Shown: positions 53,622 through 63,346, counted from the stretch's first letter. The stretch is DNA of 64,000 bases from Oceanospirillum sediminis (GCF_014164585.1 NZ_JACJFM010000003.1:201266-265265); one strand, 5' to 3'. Numbers and translations: made by a program. Notes: generated by a model not told the origin, from the letters alone.

Positions 53622-54686
53622 ATGAAAGTGTCAGCCCCTATTCCTTATTCACAGCAAAACGACTCCCGGCGTCATACTCCGTTTACTCAGGTCAGCTCGC
53701 AGGCTATGACTGATAACCACAGCGCCTTTTACTGGCCAGTGATGCTGATGACTACTTTTCTGGCGTCATTGATCACCTTATCCAGTGCTATGGCAGATTA
53801 TCCGGTGACCGTGCAAGATGATCGGAGTAAAAGCATTACGTTCGAGAAACAGCCGCAATCCGTAGCGTCTATCTCGGTGTTTGGTGCTGACCTGATGTGG
53901 GCACTGGATCAACAGGCGACCGGTTTATCCACACTGAATCACCGGCAGTCAGCGTATCTTGGTGATCAGGTCAGTCGGATGAAAGACCTGGGCGAAGTGC
54001 ATGAAACCGATATGGAGCGTCTGACAGAGCTGAATCCGGATCTGATTATTGGCTTGCGCCAGTACACGGAACCTTTTGCCAGTAAGTTTGAAGAGATCGG
54101 ACAGTTTCTGGCATTTGATCTGGTCACTCAGGAAGATTCTGAACAGGCCATTATGACGGTTACCCGAGCGTTAGATCAGGCTCAGCAGGGACAAGCGCTG
54201 AATCAGAATTTTCAGGCTCTGAAAGAAGAATTTAAGCAAAAAGCTCCGGGAGAAGTCAGCGCCATTCTGATCTGGCACTGGGCTGACACTCTGTACGCAT
54301 TTTATAACCACTATCTGAGCACCGATATTATGCAGAGTCTGAAGGTTGAAAACGCGATGGGACGCTCACCGACACCTGCTCTGAAAAAACCGGATTCCAG
54401 TGTACTGTCTATGGAGCGGTTGCTGCGATTGAACCCGGATGTGATTTTGTCCTTTACCGGCGATGAGGCTCCTATCAGTTATCATCCGGTCTGGCAGCGA
54501 CTAAAAGCAGTTCAGAATAAACGTGTCTATCGTATTAATGATCAGTACGTTATGCCTCATGGCCCGGTTGCCAGAGAGATGGTACTGAGAGAAATGGCTC
54601 ACCTGTTTTATCCCGATCAGTTCCCGGCACCGGATAATATTCCGGATGCGGCACGGGCTAAACCGCTGACCTTTTCAGAAAGATAA
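53622..54686 (+). CDS. Periplasmic ferric-siderophore binding protein (FecB/BtuF family)
   Basis: 354 residues. An export signal is centred on MLMTTFLASLITLSSAMA (about residues 42-60) after a long hydrophilic lead; an internal ATG at 53706 could be the true start. The mature part has VASISVFGADLMWALD, RMKDLGEVHETDMERLTELNP (here shortened to DLGEVHETDMERL and LNPDLIIG) and a second lobe with LLRLNPDVILSF, the layout of class III binding proteins. No lipobox. Starts a four-gene importer operon after the terminator and before two FecCD permeases. Confidence 0.86.
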   Translation: MKVSAPIPYSQQNDSRRHTPFTQVSSQAMTDNHSAFYWPVMLMTTFLASLITLSSAMADYPVTVQDDRSKSITFEKQPQSVASISVFGADLMWALDQQATGLSTLNHRQSAYLGDQVSRMKDLGEVHETDMERLTELNPDLIIGLRQYTEPFASKFEEIGQFLAFDLVTQEDSEQAIMTVTRALDQAQQGQALNQNFQALKEEFKQKAPGEVSAILIWHWADTLYAFYNHYLSTDIMQSLKVENAMGRSPTPALKKPDSSVLSMERLLRLNPDVILSFTGDEAPISYHPVWQRLKAVQNKRVYRINDQYVMPHGPVAREMVLREMAHLFYPDQFPAPDNIPDAARAKPLTFSER

Positions 54687-54691
54687 ATCCT

Positions 54692-55786
54692 ATGTCGCAG
54701 CTATCAAGCCCGGATAAAACCTTCACTGTCAGTGCCGGTCATTCTGTGGGAAAACGCCAGAGAATCTCTCTGCTTCTGCCAGTCGTATGCCTGTTTATTA
54801 TCATGCTGGCAGGGCTGGCATCTTTAGCACTGGGAGACACACTGTTTTCCTGGTCTGCGGTGTTCCAGTCGCTGACATCATCAGAAGACAGCATGACCCG
54901 TTTCATTATCATGGAACTGCGTATGCCCCGGTTGTTGACGGGGTTACTGGCTGGAGCGGCTCTGGGCATGGCGGGATGTATTGTACAGTCGATCACCCGT
55001 AACCCCCTGGGGACTCCGGATCTGATGGGTGTCAGTGCCGGGGCATCCTTTGCGATTGTACTGGGCTTTGTTGTATTGAGTCTGCCGCCATCTGCGATGC
55101 TGGTGATGGGTACGGCAGGTGGTTTTGCCGCCGGATTTCTGACCTTTGCAATCGCCTGGAAAACTCATCTGAATCCGATTCATCTGACTTTGTCGGGTAT
55201 GAGTATCGCGCTGTTTTTTACCGCTGGCCTGACTCTTCTGCTGGTGTCGGCAGACAGTGATGTCAACGGCCTCTACTACTGGCTGGCGGGGAGTCTGCTG
55301 AACCGAACCTGGCAGCATGTGGATCAGCTCTGGTTATTTGTTTTTCTGGGACTGGGAATGGGAGTGATCTTCTCCCGGCCTTTAAATCTGCTGATGCTGG
55401 ATGATATGACCAGCCGGGCGCTGGGCTTTCCGGTACAACGCTGGCGCCTGATTCTGGGCCTGACCAGTGTGGTACTGACTGCCGCTACGGTGGCGGTAGC
55501 AGGCCCAATCTCCTTTGTGGGGCTGGTGGCACCTCATGTCGTCAAGTTGTTGTTAAAACAATCCTTATCCCGGAGCTCATTATCAGATGCGGCTGAATCG
55601 GCGCAGCCCCTGCAGATGGATCACAGAATTTTACTACCTTTGTCTGCTATTGTCGGTGCGACCCTGGTATGCGTGGCTGATCTGGTGGCCAGAATACAGG
55701 AAGTGCCTGTCGGCATTCTCTGCATTCTGACTGGCGGCCCTTTATTTGTTTACCTGATCAGAAAGCAGGGCGGTTATGACCACTAA
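54692..55786 (+). CDS. FecCD-family siderophore ABC permease
   Basis: 364 residues with about nine hydrophobic segments. Family blocks: LRMPRLLTGLLAGAALGMAG, ITRNPLGTPDLMGVSAGA and a C-terminal VAGPISFVGLVAPHVV. Forms the permease with the next gene product, which it overlaps by 11 bases. Begins 6 bases after the binding-protein stop. Confidence 0.9.
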   Translation: MSQLSSPDKTFTVSAGHSVGKRQRISLLLPVVCLFIIMLAGLASLALGDTLFSWSAVFQSLTSSEDSMTRFIIMELRMPRLLTGLLAGAALGMAGCIVQSITRNPLGTPDLMGVSAGASFAIVLGFVVLSLPPSAMLVMGTAGGFAAGFLTFAIAWKTHLNPIHLTLSGMSIALFFTAGLTLLLVSADSDVNGLYYWLAGSLLNRTWQHVDQLWLFVFLGLGMGVIFSRPLNLLMLDDMTSRALGFPVQRWRLILGLTSVVLTAATVAVAGPISFVGLVAPHVVKLLLKQSLSRSSLSDAAESAQPLQMDHRILLPLSAIVGATLVCVADLVARIQEVPVGILCILTGGPLFVYLIRKQGGYDH

Positions 55787-56924
55787 TACCGTGCATCCTC
55801 AAAGTAATCCCGCGTCAACAGCATCTGGCTCTTTAAAGGATAGCAATGGCCGGTTAAAAGATGGCCATGACCGGACGCCGGGCTATTATCGTCTGGTAAA
55901 ACTGGCGTTATTGCTGTTACTGACTTTACTGATGGTGTTGTCTCTATTGCTGGGGTCAGTCAACCTTGCGGCCAGCGATATTGTGTCGGTTCTGATGGGC
56001 AATATCACAACAGGCACTACTTATGACGTGATCTGGAACCTGAGACTCCCCCGAACGCTACTGGCGGCGTTAGTCGGTGTTCACTTTGCGTTATCGGGCC
56101 TGATTCTGCAGTCTGTGATTCGTAACCCTCTGGCAGACCCCGGAGTGATTGGTGTCTCCAGCGGAGCCAGTCTGGCCATTGTCGGCCTGTTGCTGCTCTC
56201 CGATATGATCAATGCCACTCTGCTGAAAGACTCACCAGTTGAGTTATCTCTCTCCTGGCTACCGATGGCTGCTATGGTTGGCGGTATCGTTATTTCGGCC
56301 CTGGTGCTGTATCTGTCATCGCAAAAACATCAGGGTATGAAAACCGGTATCAGCCCGGCTCGTCTGGCCCTGAACGGTGTTGCCATTGGTGGCATTCTTA
56401 ATGCTATCGTGATGTGGATCGTCGTCGTCTGGGGTGGCGGTCGAACAGAAACCACAATTTTATGGCTGGCGGGCAGCCTGTACGGACGGGACTTTACCCA
56501 TCTGTTTATCTTACTCCCCTGGACCATACTCGGTCTGGCAGCACTTTATTTGATCAGACATCCGTTATCGCTACTTCGTTTTGATGAATCTCAGGCACTC
56601 TCCATGGGCGTTAATGTTGCCCGCTGGCGTGTGTTCTCAATTGCTCTGGCGGTGATACTGGCCGCCAGTGCTATTGCTGTTGCAGGACCTGTGGGCTTTA
56701 TCGGCCTGGTGGTTCCTCACTTATCCCGACTGCTGGTCGGCGGTGATATTAAACATCTGGTTTCAGTGTGCTTGCTGGCCGGTGGCTGCCTCTCATCCGG
56801 GGCAGACATAATCAGTCGCACTCTGCTCAGTCCGCTGGAATTACCGGCAGGCGCACTGACCACTGTGATTGGCATACCTGTTTTACTTTACCTCTTACAA
56901 AAACAAAGTGGGCGTCGACCGTAA
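55776..56924 (+). CDS. FecCD-family siderophore ABC permease, second subunit
   Basis: 382 residues. LRLPRTLLAALVGVHFALSG, VIRNPLADPGVIGVSSGASL and VAGPVGFIGLVVPHLSRLLV are the standard FecCD blocks. An N-terminal hydrophilic stretch of about 45 residues precedes the first membrane helix. Heterodimer partner of the preceding permease. Confidence 0.9.
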   Translation: MTTNTVHPQSNPASTASGSLKDSNGRLKDGHDRTPGYYRLVKLALLLLLTLLMVLSLLLGSVNLAASDIVSVLMGNITTGTTYDVIWNLRLPRTLLAALVGVHFALSGLILQSVIRNPLADPGVIGVSSGASLAIVGLLLLSDMINATLLKDSPVELSLSWLPMAAMVGGIVISALVLYLSSQKHQGMKTGISPARLALNGVAIGGILNAIVMWIVVVWGGGRTETTILWLAGSLYGRDFTHLFILLPWTILGLAALYLIRHPLSLLRFDESQALSMGVNVARWRVFSIALAVILAASAIAVAGPVGFIGLVVPHLSRLLVGGDIKHLVSVCLLAGGCLSSGADIISRTLLSPLELPAGALTTVIGIPVLLYLLQKQSGRRP

Positions 56925-56953
56925 TGGGGGCGCCCCGATAACAGGAATATTTT

Positions 56954-57883
56954 ATGACACTGTCTGCAGAAAACCTGGTGTTGAGCTATTCATCCGGACA
57001 GAGCGCATCCAGTACAACGTCTGAGGCATCGCCTGTGGTGTCAGAGGTTTCGCTGACTCTGCAAGAAGGGGAAATTACCTGCCTGATCGGGCCAAATGGT
57101 TGTGGTAAATCCACGCTACTGAAAGCCCTGGCTGGCTTATTGCCTCCGGCATCCGGTCAGGTGTTTCTGGATAACAGACCACTGCCCCACTGGTCTCGCA
57201 AAGCAATGGCCCGTCGTATGACCTTGCTACCGCAAAACCCGGTCGCACCGGATGACCTGAGTGTGTACCAGCTGGTCAGTCATGGTCGTTTTGCCTGGCA
57301 GGGGTTATTCGGAAGAATGACTCAGCAGGATCTGGACGCCGTTGAACAGGCTTTACATCTGACCGGGATGGATCAGCTGCGCCATCGTAGCTTTAATACC
57401 CTGTCAGGTGGTGAACGTCAGCGTGGCTGGATTGCGCTGGCACTGGCACAACAGGCCGATATTCTGTTGCTGGATGAACCGACCACCTATCTTGATATTG
57501 GTCATCAGCTGGAAGTGCTGGAGCTTCTCGCTCAGCTGAATCGGGAGCATCAGCGGACTATTGTGATGGTGCTGCATGATATTAACCAGGCCAGTCAGTA
57601 TTCCGACAGAATACTGGCTATGCAGCAAGGGCGCATTATTGCAGACGACTCCCCGGTTAATGCGATTACCCCGGAGATGATGCAGCAGGTGTTCGGGATT
57701 CAGGTTGAGCTGATGATGCGTCAGCAGGGAGATAAAACCTGGCCTTATGGTTTACCGGTTGGCCGTAGCAGCCATTTTCCGGGACAGGATGTGGATACCC
57801 CATCCTCAATGACGGGGAATCCTTCAACAACAGGTAATCCCCCCTCAAAAACAGACAATCAATGTATGCAGAAAGCCGGTTAA
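56954..57883 (+). CDS. FecE/FepC-type siderophore ABC ATP-binding protein
   Basis: 309 residues. Walker A GPNGCGKST, signature LSGGERQRGWIALALAQ, Walker B ILLLDEPTTYLD, switch MVLHDINQA. The C-terminal ~45 residues are Ser/Thr/Asp-rich and not part of the fold. Last gene of the importer operon. Together with the FecB- and FecCD-type proteins it would move a ferric siderophore through the inner membrane, parallel to or instead of the YbtPQ-like pair. Confidence 0.92.
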   Translation: MTLSAENLVLSYSSGQSASSTTSEASPVVSEVSLTLQEGEITCLIGPNGCGKSTLLKALAGLLPPASGQVFLDNRPLPHWSRKAMARRMTLLPQNPVAPDDLSVYQLVSHGRFAWQGLFGRMTQQDLDAVEQALHLTGMDQLRHRSFNTLSGGERQRGWIALALAQQADILLLDEPTTYLDIGHQLEVLELLAQLNREHQRTIVMVLHDINQASQYSDRILAMQQGRIIADDSPVNAITPEMMQQVFGIQVELMMRQQGDKTWPYGLPVGRSSHFPGQDVDTPSSMTGNPSTTGNPPSKTDNQCMQKAG

Positions 57884-57916
57884 AACCGGATGCCAATATC
57901 CGTTGCAACCTGACAA

Positions 57917-57946
57917 AAGCCTGTACTCTGATGCGGCTACAGGCTT
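57917..57946. terminator. Hairpin between the importer operon and the GST gene
   Basis: AAGCCTGTA pairs exactly with TACAGGCTT around a 12-base loop. On the minus strand it is followed by TTTT, so it may end the GST transcript as well as the importer transcript. Confidence 0.6.
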
Positions 57947-57979
57947 AAGTAGCAGCACTGTTCTGTGCGTACCACTACT

Positions 57980-58693
57980 CTATGAGGGCAGCAGTTCATT
58001 CGTTATTTTTTTGCTTAATTCGGACTGTCTTTGCAACACAAAATCAGCCAGCATTTGAGTATAATTTTCTGCTACGGCATGCTGGACGGATTCACAACGG
58101 CTCAGATGATTCCGCCATTGTCTGACGCGAGGTGCTGAGGCAAAAAAGTCTGTCTCACTGATTTGATCAAACAGATCAAAATAGCGAAATACCGGCGCAA
58201 ACACGGCATCCACCATACTGAAGTGCTGCCCGTTAAAAAAAGGGCCATCACTGATCTCGGCTTCCAGCTGCTCAAACTTTTGCTGAATTAATCCGGCCTG
58301 ATGGTTCAGTCGATCGCCATCTTTCGCATTATAGTAACCTCCGATCGCATTCAGGACAGAGCTACCAAACTCCATCCAGCCTCTGTGGCGGGCACGGGTA
58401 ACAGGATCTTCCGGATGCAGTCCGGGCTTAAACACATCATCCAGATATTCACAGATAGCAGATGATTCGAATATCGCCTGCTGGCCTGTGAGCAGTACCG
58501 GCGTTTTGCCTAACGGGGATATGTTAAGAAACCAGTCCGGTTTATTGGCCAGATCAATATAAACTCTTTCAAATTCAATGCCTTTCTCTGCCAGCACAAT
58601 AGCAGCACGTTGAACGTAAGGGCATAATTTGTGTGAGATCAGAGTAATGGTTTGTTGAGTGCTTGCTGAGTGAGTATCTGGTTGAGTATGCAT
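57980..58693 (-). CDS. Glutathione S-transferase
   Basis: 237 residues. N-terminal thioredoxin fold with SHKLCPYVQRAAI (CPY active site, as in GrxB/omega-like GSTs), PLGKTPVLL and FESSAICEYLDD for glutathione binding; helical C-terminal domain. Detoxification or deglutathionylation. ATG 58693 has GGAG six bases upstream and is preferred to ATG 58705. Divergent from a LysR regulator gene, a common pairing that suggests control by it. Confidence 0.88.
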   Translation of the reverse strand: MHTQPDTHSASTQQTITLISHKLCPYVQRAAIVLAEKGIEFERVYIDLANKPDWFLNISPLGKTPVLLTGQQAIFESSAICEYLDDVFKPGLHPEDPVTRARHRGWMEFGSSVLNAIGGYYNAKDGDRLNHQAGLIQQKFEQLEAEISDGPFFNGQHFSMVDAVFAPVFRYFDLFDQISETDFFASAPRVRQWRNHLSRCESVQHAVAENYTQMLADFVLQRQSELSKKITNELLPS

Positions 58694-58776
58694 ATGTGGC
58701 TCCATCTGACTGGAATGATTGACAGGGCCAGTCTAGTATTGCGAAATTGCATTTAAAATAAGTAGAATTGCAAACT

Positions 58777-59658
58777 ATGAATGCAAAAATGCAATACAAG
58801 CTTACAGCTTCAGATCTGGAAGTTTTACTGGCCGTATACCGGGGAGGCACGTTGGCAGCGGCGGCTGAGAGAATCGGCGTGGATTCTTCTACTATTTTCC
58901 GCTGTGTTCAGAAGATGGAGCGGGGGATCGGACAATCCCTGTTTTCCAGATCCCGTTCGGGATATCGTCCGACGGAATTAGGGTTACAGCTGGCCGAAAA
59001 AGCTGAAGCGATAGAAGTGGAACTGGAATCGGCCCGCTCGGCCGCCCAGATGGCACCGGAAGATATTGCCGGAAGTGTGCATATCACAACAACCGATACA
59101 ATTCTGCATGGCCTGCTGGCTCCGCAGTTATCGTTGCTGAACCGGACTCATCCTTTATTGCAGTTTGAACTGGAAACAGCCAATCGCCTGGCGAACCTGT
59201 CACGCAGAGATTCGGATATTGCACTTCGGGCGACACGGACACCACCAGAGCACCTGATTGGCAAGCATCTTGGGCCTATCCGGGTGGCTTTATTTGCCAG
59301 TCAGATATCCGGGCTTGCTGCCGGAGACCGGATAGACAATAAGATTTGCTGGATTGCACCGGATGAAGCCTTGCCGGATCATCCATCTGTGCACTGGCGT
59401 AAACGATATTATCCTAAGGCTAATGTGGCGTATCGGGTGGATAGCATCCTGACCGTTACAGAGTTTATTCGTCTGGGATTCGGTATCGGTATTATTCCGT
59501 TATTTCTTGCTGAAGATTATCCTGATCTGGTGCAGCTCACCGATGTACTGGACGAATGCCAGACAGAACTCTGGCTATTAGCACACCCTGAATCCAGACA
59601 CCTGCGCCGTGTTTCTGCTGTTTTCGGGCATCTGTCTCAGATTATTCGACTGGAATGA
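58777..59658 (+). CDS. LysR-family transcriptional regulator
   Basis: 293 residues. N-terminal winged HTH (LEVLLAVYRGGTLAAAAERIGVDSS then TIFRCVQKMERGIGQSLF, shown split) and a LysR substrate domain with VHITTTDTILHGLLAPQL. Probably controls the divergent GST gene. The intergenic DNA holds several ATTGC/GCAAT half-sites. The frame opens at TTG 58768; ATG 58777 is chosen. Confidence 0.86.
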   Translation: MNAKMQYKLTASDLEVLLAVYRGGTLAAAAERIGVDSSTIFRCVQKMERGIGQSLFSRSRSGYRPTELGLQLAEKAEAIEVELESARSAAQMAPEDIAGSVHITTTDTILHGLLAPQLSLLNRTHPLLQFELETANRLANLSRRDSDIALRATRTPPEHLIGKHLGPIRVALFASQISGLAAGDRIDNKICWIAPDEALPDHPSVHWRKRYYPKANVAYRVDSILTVTEFIRLGFGIGIIPLFLAEDYPDLVQLTDVLDECQTELWLLAHPESRHLRRVSAVFGHLSQIIRLE

Positions 59659-59659
59659 A

Positions 59660-60016
59660 CTAACGAAAGAAGGCACTAACTTCTATCACTCGCCCGGATA
59701 AGTCTGTGACAATAATGCCCTCCATAACGTTATTAAATACTCTGGAGGCAATCTTTTTCTGTCTCTCGGTTTCATATTGTTCTGTGACATCCCGACTGAT
59801 GCCAAATAAGCCAATCACATCACCATACTGATCTGTCACGGGCCATTTATTGGTATGAACCCAGCCTGACTGACCCTTTTCGTCATAATAAAAAAAGCCT
59901 TTCAGCCTTCTGATGCTATTGTCAGGCACATTTCGGCAGGCAGCTCTGTATATATTATCTGACAGATTGAAATGCTTTTTCTTCTGAATAGTGGCTGTCT
60001 GCATTTTACATGGCAT
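59660..60016 (-). pseudogene. Truncated PAS-domain sensor remnant
   Basis: 118 residues. GWVHTNKWPVTDQYGDVIGL followed by FGISRDVTEQ is the end of one PAS/PAC domain; VFNNVMEGIIVTDLSGRVIEV is the beginning of a second, which stops after about 25 residues at AFFR. No output domain (GGDEF, HisK) follows. It looks like the leftover of a longer PAS-GGDEF-type protein, though a small free PAS protein cannot be excluded. Confidence 0.6.
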
Positions 60017-60113
60017 TATATTTATTCCGTCTTATATTGCTGTTTGCGACATTTTTCTATCCCCTTTAGTCGTTTTTGATCCTTTTCTGTGCACCATATC
60101 TGGACACGGCCAG

Positions 60114-60141
60114 CTATGAAACGTAATAGTCTGTTTCATAG
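60114..60141. promoter_or_regulatory. Perfect inverted repeat before the dehydrogenase gene
   Basis: CTATGAAAC (60114-60122) and GTTTCATAG (60133-60141) with a 10-base spacer, 115 bases before the start codon. Looks like an operator for a dimeric regulator; the regulator is not in the window as far as I can tell. Confidence 0.55.
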
Positions 60142-60255
60142 TGAAGAAATAAAGACAGCAAGTCCTTTTCCCGAACGCAAAAGTGGTTGTTTTGTTTATA
60201 TCTTTTTTACAGGGATAGGGCTGTTACCCCCGAATGTTTTCAGGAGAGAAAAGTA

Positions 60256-62823
60256 ATGGCAGAGTTTCCACAAAAAGCGAAAGTGGTCATCGTTGGCCAG
60301 GGCGGTATTGTTGGTGCGTCAGTGGTCCATCACCTGATTGAGCGAGGCTGGGATGATATTGTCGGTATTGATAAATCGGCGATTCCGACGGATATCGGCT
60401 CTACCGCCCACGCATCTGATTTCTGCTTTAACACCATGCACGATCAGATGACCATCTTCACCACCAAATACAGTATCGACTTCTTTGAGAAGATGGGCCG
60501 TTACGAGCGTATTGGCGGTATTGAGGTGGCCCGTAAGGGTGATGATGAGCGTATGGAAGAGCTGAAGCGTCGCGTATCGTCCGGTAAAGCGTTCGGTAAC
60601 CGGGTGGAGATGATCAGTACCGCTGAAGCCAAAGAAAAATTCCCTCTGCTAGAAGAAGACGTGATTCAGGGCGCGCTCTGGGACCCGGATGCCGGTCTTG
60701 TGGTGCCCCGCTCTCAGGCGGTATCCGGTGAACTGGTGGATATGGCTGTCGCGACCGGTAAGCTGCAAACTTTTGCGAATACCCCTTGTACCGGACTGAA
60801 AATTGAAGACGGTCGTATCAAGGGAGTGGAAACACCGCGTGGTCTGATTGAAGCGGAATATGTTGTCGTCTGTGCTGGTCTGTGGGGACGTTTAATCGCT
60901 GAGATGGCAGGAGAAGACCTGCCGATTATGCCAGTGGATCACCCGCTGACTTTCTTCAAACCATTTGATGAATTTGCCAATACTAAAAAAGAGATCGGTT
61001 ACCCGCTGCTGCGTGATCAGGGCAACTCAGCCTATATGCGCGACACCGGTGATCCAAAAACCTCAGAAGGCGGTCAGCTGGAATGGGGCTATTACGAAGA
61101 GCGTGAACCTCGCCTGTGTCATCCAAAGGATATTCTGGAAAAAGAAGAAGCCCGTCTGTCACCATCCCAGCGTGATCTGGAGCTGGAAGAGGTGATGGAC
61201 CCTCTGGAGCGCGCTATTGAGTTAACCCCTATTCTGGGCGAGCTGGGTTACGATGAGAAGTACTCCTTTAACGGCCTGTTGCAGGTAACCACCGATGGCG
61301 GTCCTTCTGTCGGTGAGTCCGCTAAAGTCCGTGGCCTATGGTACGCTGAAGCGATCTGGGTAAAAGATGGTCCGGGTATCGGTAAAATCGTTGCGGACTG
61401 GATGACCGATGGCGTCACTGAGTTTGATCACTCCAGCATCGATGTATCCCGTTTCTACCCGTTCCAGCTGGAAAAGCAGTTTATCCATGACCGCTGCTAC
61501 GAGTCCGCCTTTAAGATCTACAATCCACCGGTTCATAACCGCGAGCCCTTCTCTAAAGGCCGTGACCTGCACCGTAGCCCGTTCTGGGAGCGTGAAAAAG
61601 AACTGGGCGGTTACTTTATGGAAGCCGCAGGCTGGGAGCGTGCTCACGGCTATGCCAGCAACGAGCATCTGTTAGAAGAATACGGTGATAAGATTCCGGT
61701 GCGGGAAAACGAATGGGACAACCGCCACTTCTGGCGCGTATCCAATGCCGAGCACCTGAAAATGTCAGAAGATGTTGGCATGGTTAACCTGTGCCACTTC
61801 GCTATCTACGATGTGACCGGTGCTGATGCGGCAGGTCTGATGGAGTATCTGTGTGTCGCTAAAGTAGCTGGTGATACGCCGAACGGCAAAGGGGTCTACA
61901 CTCACTTCCTGGATAATCAGGGTAACGTCCGCGCCGATTTGACGGTACTGCGTCTGGCCGAAGATCATTTCCGTGTGATTGATGGTGGTGATGCCGGTAA
62001 CCGTGACTTTGTCTGGATGAAGCGCATGGCGGAAGACAAAGGCTTCAATAATGTCACCATTGAAGACCGTCGTACCGACTTTGGCTGTATTGGCCTGTGG
62101 GGGCCAAACGCCCGTACCACATTGGCGAAACTGGTGGATGATCCTGATGGCATCAGCAATGAAAACTTCCCATTTGCAGCAGTAAAAGATATTACCGTTG
62201 CGGGTGTGACCATCTCCGCCTTCCGTATTTCTTACGTGGGCGAACAGGGCTGGGAGCTGCACTTTAAACTGGATGAAGGCCTGGCGGTCTGGGATGCGCT
62301 GTATGCTGCCGGTGTTACGCCGATTGGTATCGAAACCTATGCTAATAGCCGTCGTCTGGAGAAGAGTCTGCGTTTGCAAAATGCTGACCTGTTAACCGAG
62401 TATAATCTGGTTGAATCCGGTCTGGAGCGTCGTGTGGTCAAAGCGGCTGATTTCCACGGTAAAGAGCCTTATGTCGCCATGCGTGAGCGTGAACAGCAAC
62501 CGGCTTATCTGTGTACGTTGACTATGGTGGAAAATACTGACGCCAAAGGTGTTGCCCGTTATCCGGTAGGCATCTGCCCGATTATCGACCCTGCCACCGG
62601 TGAAACTCTGATCGACTCTCAGGGCCGTCGCTCTTACACCACCAGTATCTGTTATGGGCCGAGTGTGGGTAAAAATATCGCCCTGGGCTACCTGCCAGCA
62701 GACTACTGTGATGTAGGTCGTGAACTGCAGATCGAATACTTCGACGAGTCTTATAAGGTCGTGGTCGAAGCGATTGGCTGTTACGGTCTGTACGATCCGG
62801 AAAACCTGAAGCCTAAATCGTAA
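60256..62823 (+). CDS. FAD-dependent dimethylglycine/sarcosine dehydrogenase-like protein (DAO + GcvT)
   Basis: 855 residues. Rossmann FAD motif VVIVGQGGIVGASVVHHL at the N-terminus, GSTAHASDF with a His where the family attaches FAD covalently, an FAO_M linker, then a glycine-cleavage T-protein fold (from about residue 460) with AADAAGLMEYL-type DVTGADAAGLMEYL, ISYVGEQGWELHF and YANSRRLEKSLR. These enzymes oxidatively demethylate dimethylglycine, sarcosine or related N-methyl compounds and pass the one-carbon unit to tetrahydrofolate. ATG 60256 follows AGGAGAGAAA. It stands alone with its own terminator; substrate identity (dimethylglycine, or another methylated osmolyte) is uncertain. Confidence 0.85.
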   Translation: MAEFPQKAKVVIVGQGGIVGASVVHHLIERGWDDIVGIDKSAIPTDIGSTAHASDFCFNTMHDQMTIFTTKYSIDFFEKMGRYERIGGIEVARKGDDERMEELKRRVSSGKAFGNRVEMISTAEAKEKFPLLEEDVIQGALWDPDAGLVVPRSQAVSGELVDMAVATGKLQTFANTPCTGLKIEDGRIKGVETPRGLIEAEYVVVCAGLWGRLIAEMAGEDLPIMPVDHPLTFFKPFDEFANTKKEIGYPLLRDQGNSAYMRDTGDPKTSEGGQLEWGYYEEREPRLCHPKDILEKEEARLSPSQRDLELEEVMDPLERAIELTPILGELGYDEKYSFNGLLQVTTDGGPSVGESAKVRGLWYAEAIWVKDGPGIGKIVADWMTDGVTEFDHSSIDVSRFYPFQLEKQFIHDRCYESAFKIYNPPVHNREPFSKGRDLHRSPFWEREKELGGYFMEAAGWERAHGYASNEHLLEEYGDKIPVRENEWDNRHFWRVSNAEHLKMSEDVGMVNLCHFAIYDVTGADAAGLMEYLCVAKVAGDTPNGKGVYTHFLDNQGNVRADLTVLRLAEDHFRVIDGGDAGNRDFVWMKRMAEDKGFNNVTIEDRRTDFGCIGLWGPNARTTLAKLVDDPDGISNENFPFAAVKDITVAGVTISAFRISYVGEQGWELHFKLDEGLAVWDALYAAGVTPIGIETYANSRRLEKSLRLQNADLLTEYNLVESGLERRVVKAADFHGKEPYVAMREREQQPAYLCTLTMVENTDAKGVARYPVGICPIIDPATGETLIDSQGRRSYTTSICYGPSVGKNIALGYLPADYCDVGRELQIEYFDESYKVVVEAIGCYGLYDPENLKPKS

Positions 62824-62858
62824 AATAAACGCAGAAAAACAGCGAAAGCAAAGCGAAC

Positions 62859-62890
62859 AAATACCGGTTGCGATCAACCGGTATTTGTTT
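62859..62890 (+). terminator. Terminator of the dehydrogenase gene
   Basis: AAATACCGGTTG pairs perfectly with CAACCGGTATTT around a CGAT loop; GTTT follows. Lies 36 bases after the stop codon. Confidence 0.85.
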
Positions 62891-62980
62891 CAGTTAATTG
62901 CTAATTAAATGTAGTGGTTCTTGGTCTCTGAAAAGCTGTGCTTCAAAGTCTCAGCTCTTAAAGGAGATTGATCCGATATA

Positions 62981-63346
62981 TCAATTAGAAAAAACGATTT
63001 TATTTCTGTCTAAATCACGTACATAGGCAGAAAAGCGTGGTCCGCGCTGATTGGGCTCTCCTTCACAAGTACCTCCTGACTCAATCGCCTTCTTGTACAG
63101 CCTTGTCACTTCTTCTGCAGAATCCACGCTGAAACCTACCATGGTTCCATTACCACTCGTTGCAGGCTCCTGATCAAAAGGGATCGCAACCGCAAAGGCC
63201 GAATCTTTATCTTTACCCTGCCAGAAGGCCATTCTGTCGGTTGAGAATGTCTGGCTCAGCTCGGTTTGCTCGAACAGCGCATCGTAGAATTTAACCGAAG
63301 CTTCAAAGTTGTTCGTGCCCACAACGAAATAGTTCATTTTCATCAT
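62981..63346 (-). CDS. Glyoxalase/VOC-family protein
   Basis: 121 residues. One vicinal-oxygen-chelate repeat pair: MNYFVVGTNNFEASVKFYDAL then a C-terminal strand SAYVRDLDRNKIVF, as in lactoylglutathione lyase-like or PhnB-like proteins. Metal-dependent in most families; the exact reaction is unknown. ATG 63346 has AGGAG seven bases upstream. Confidence 0.8.
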   Translation of the reverse strand: MMKMNYFVVGTNNFEASVKFYDALFEQTELSQTFSTDRMAFWQGKDKDSAFAVAIPFDQEPATSGNGTMVGFSVDSAEEVTRLYKKAIESGGTCEGEPNQRGPRFSAYVRDLDRNKIVFSN

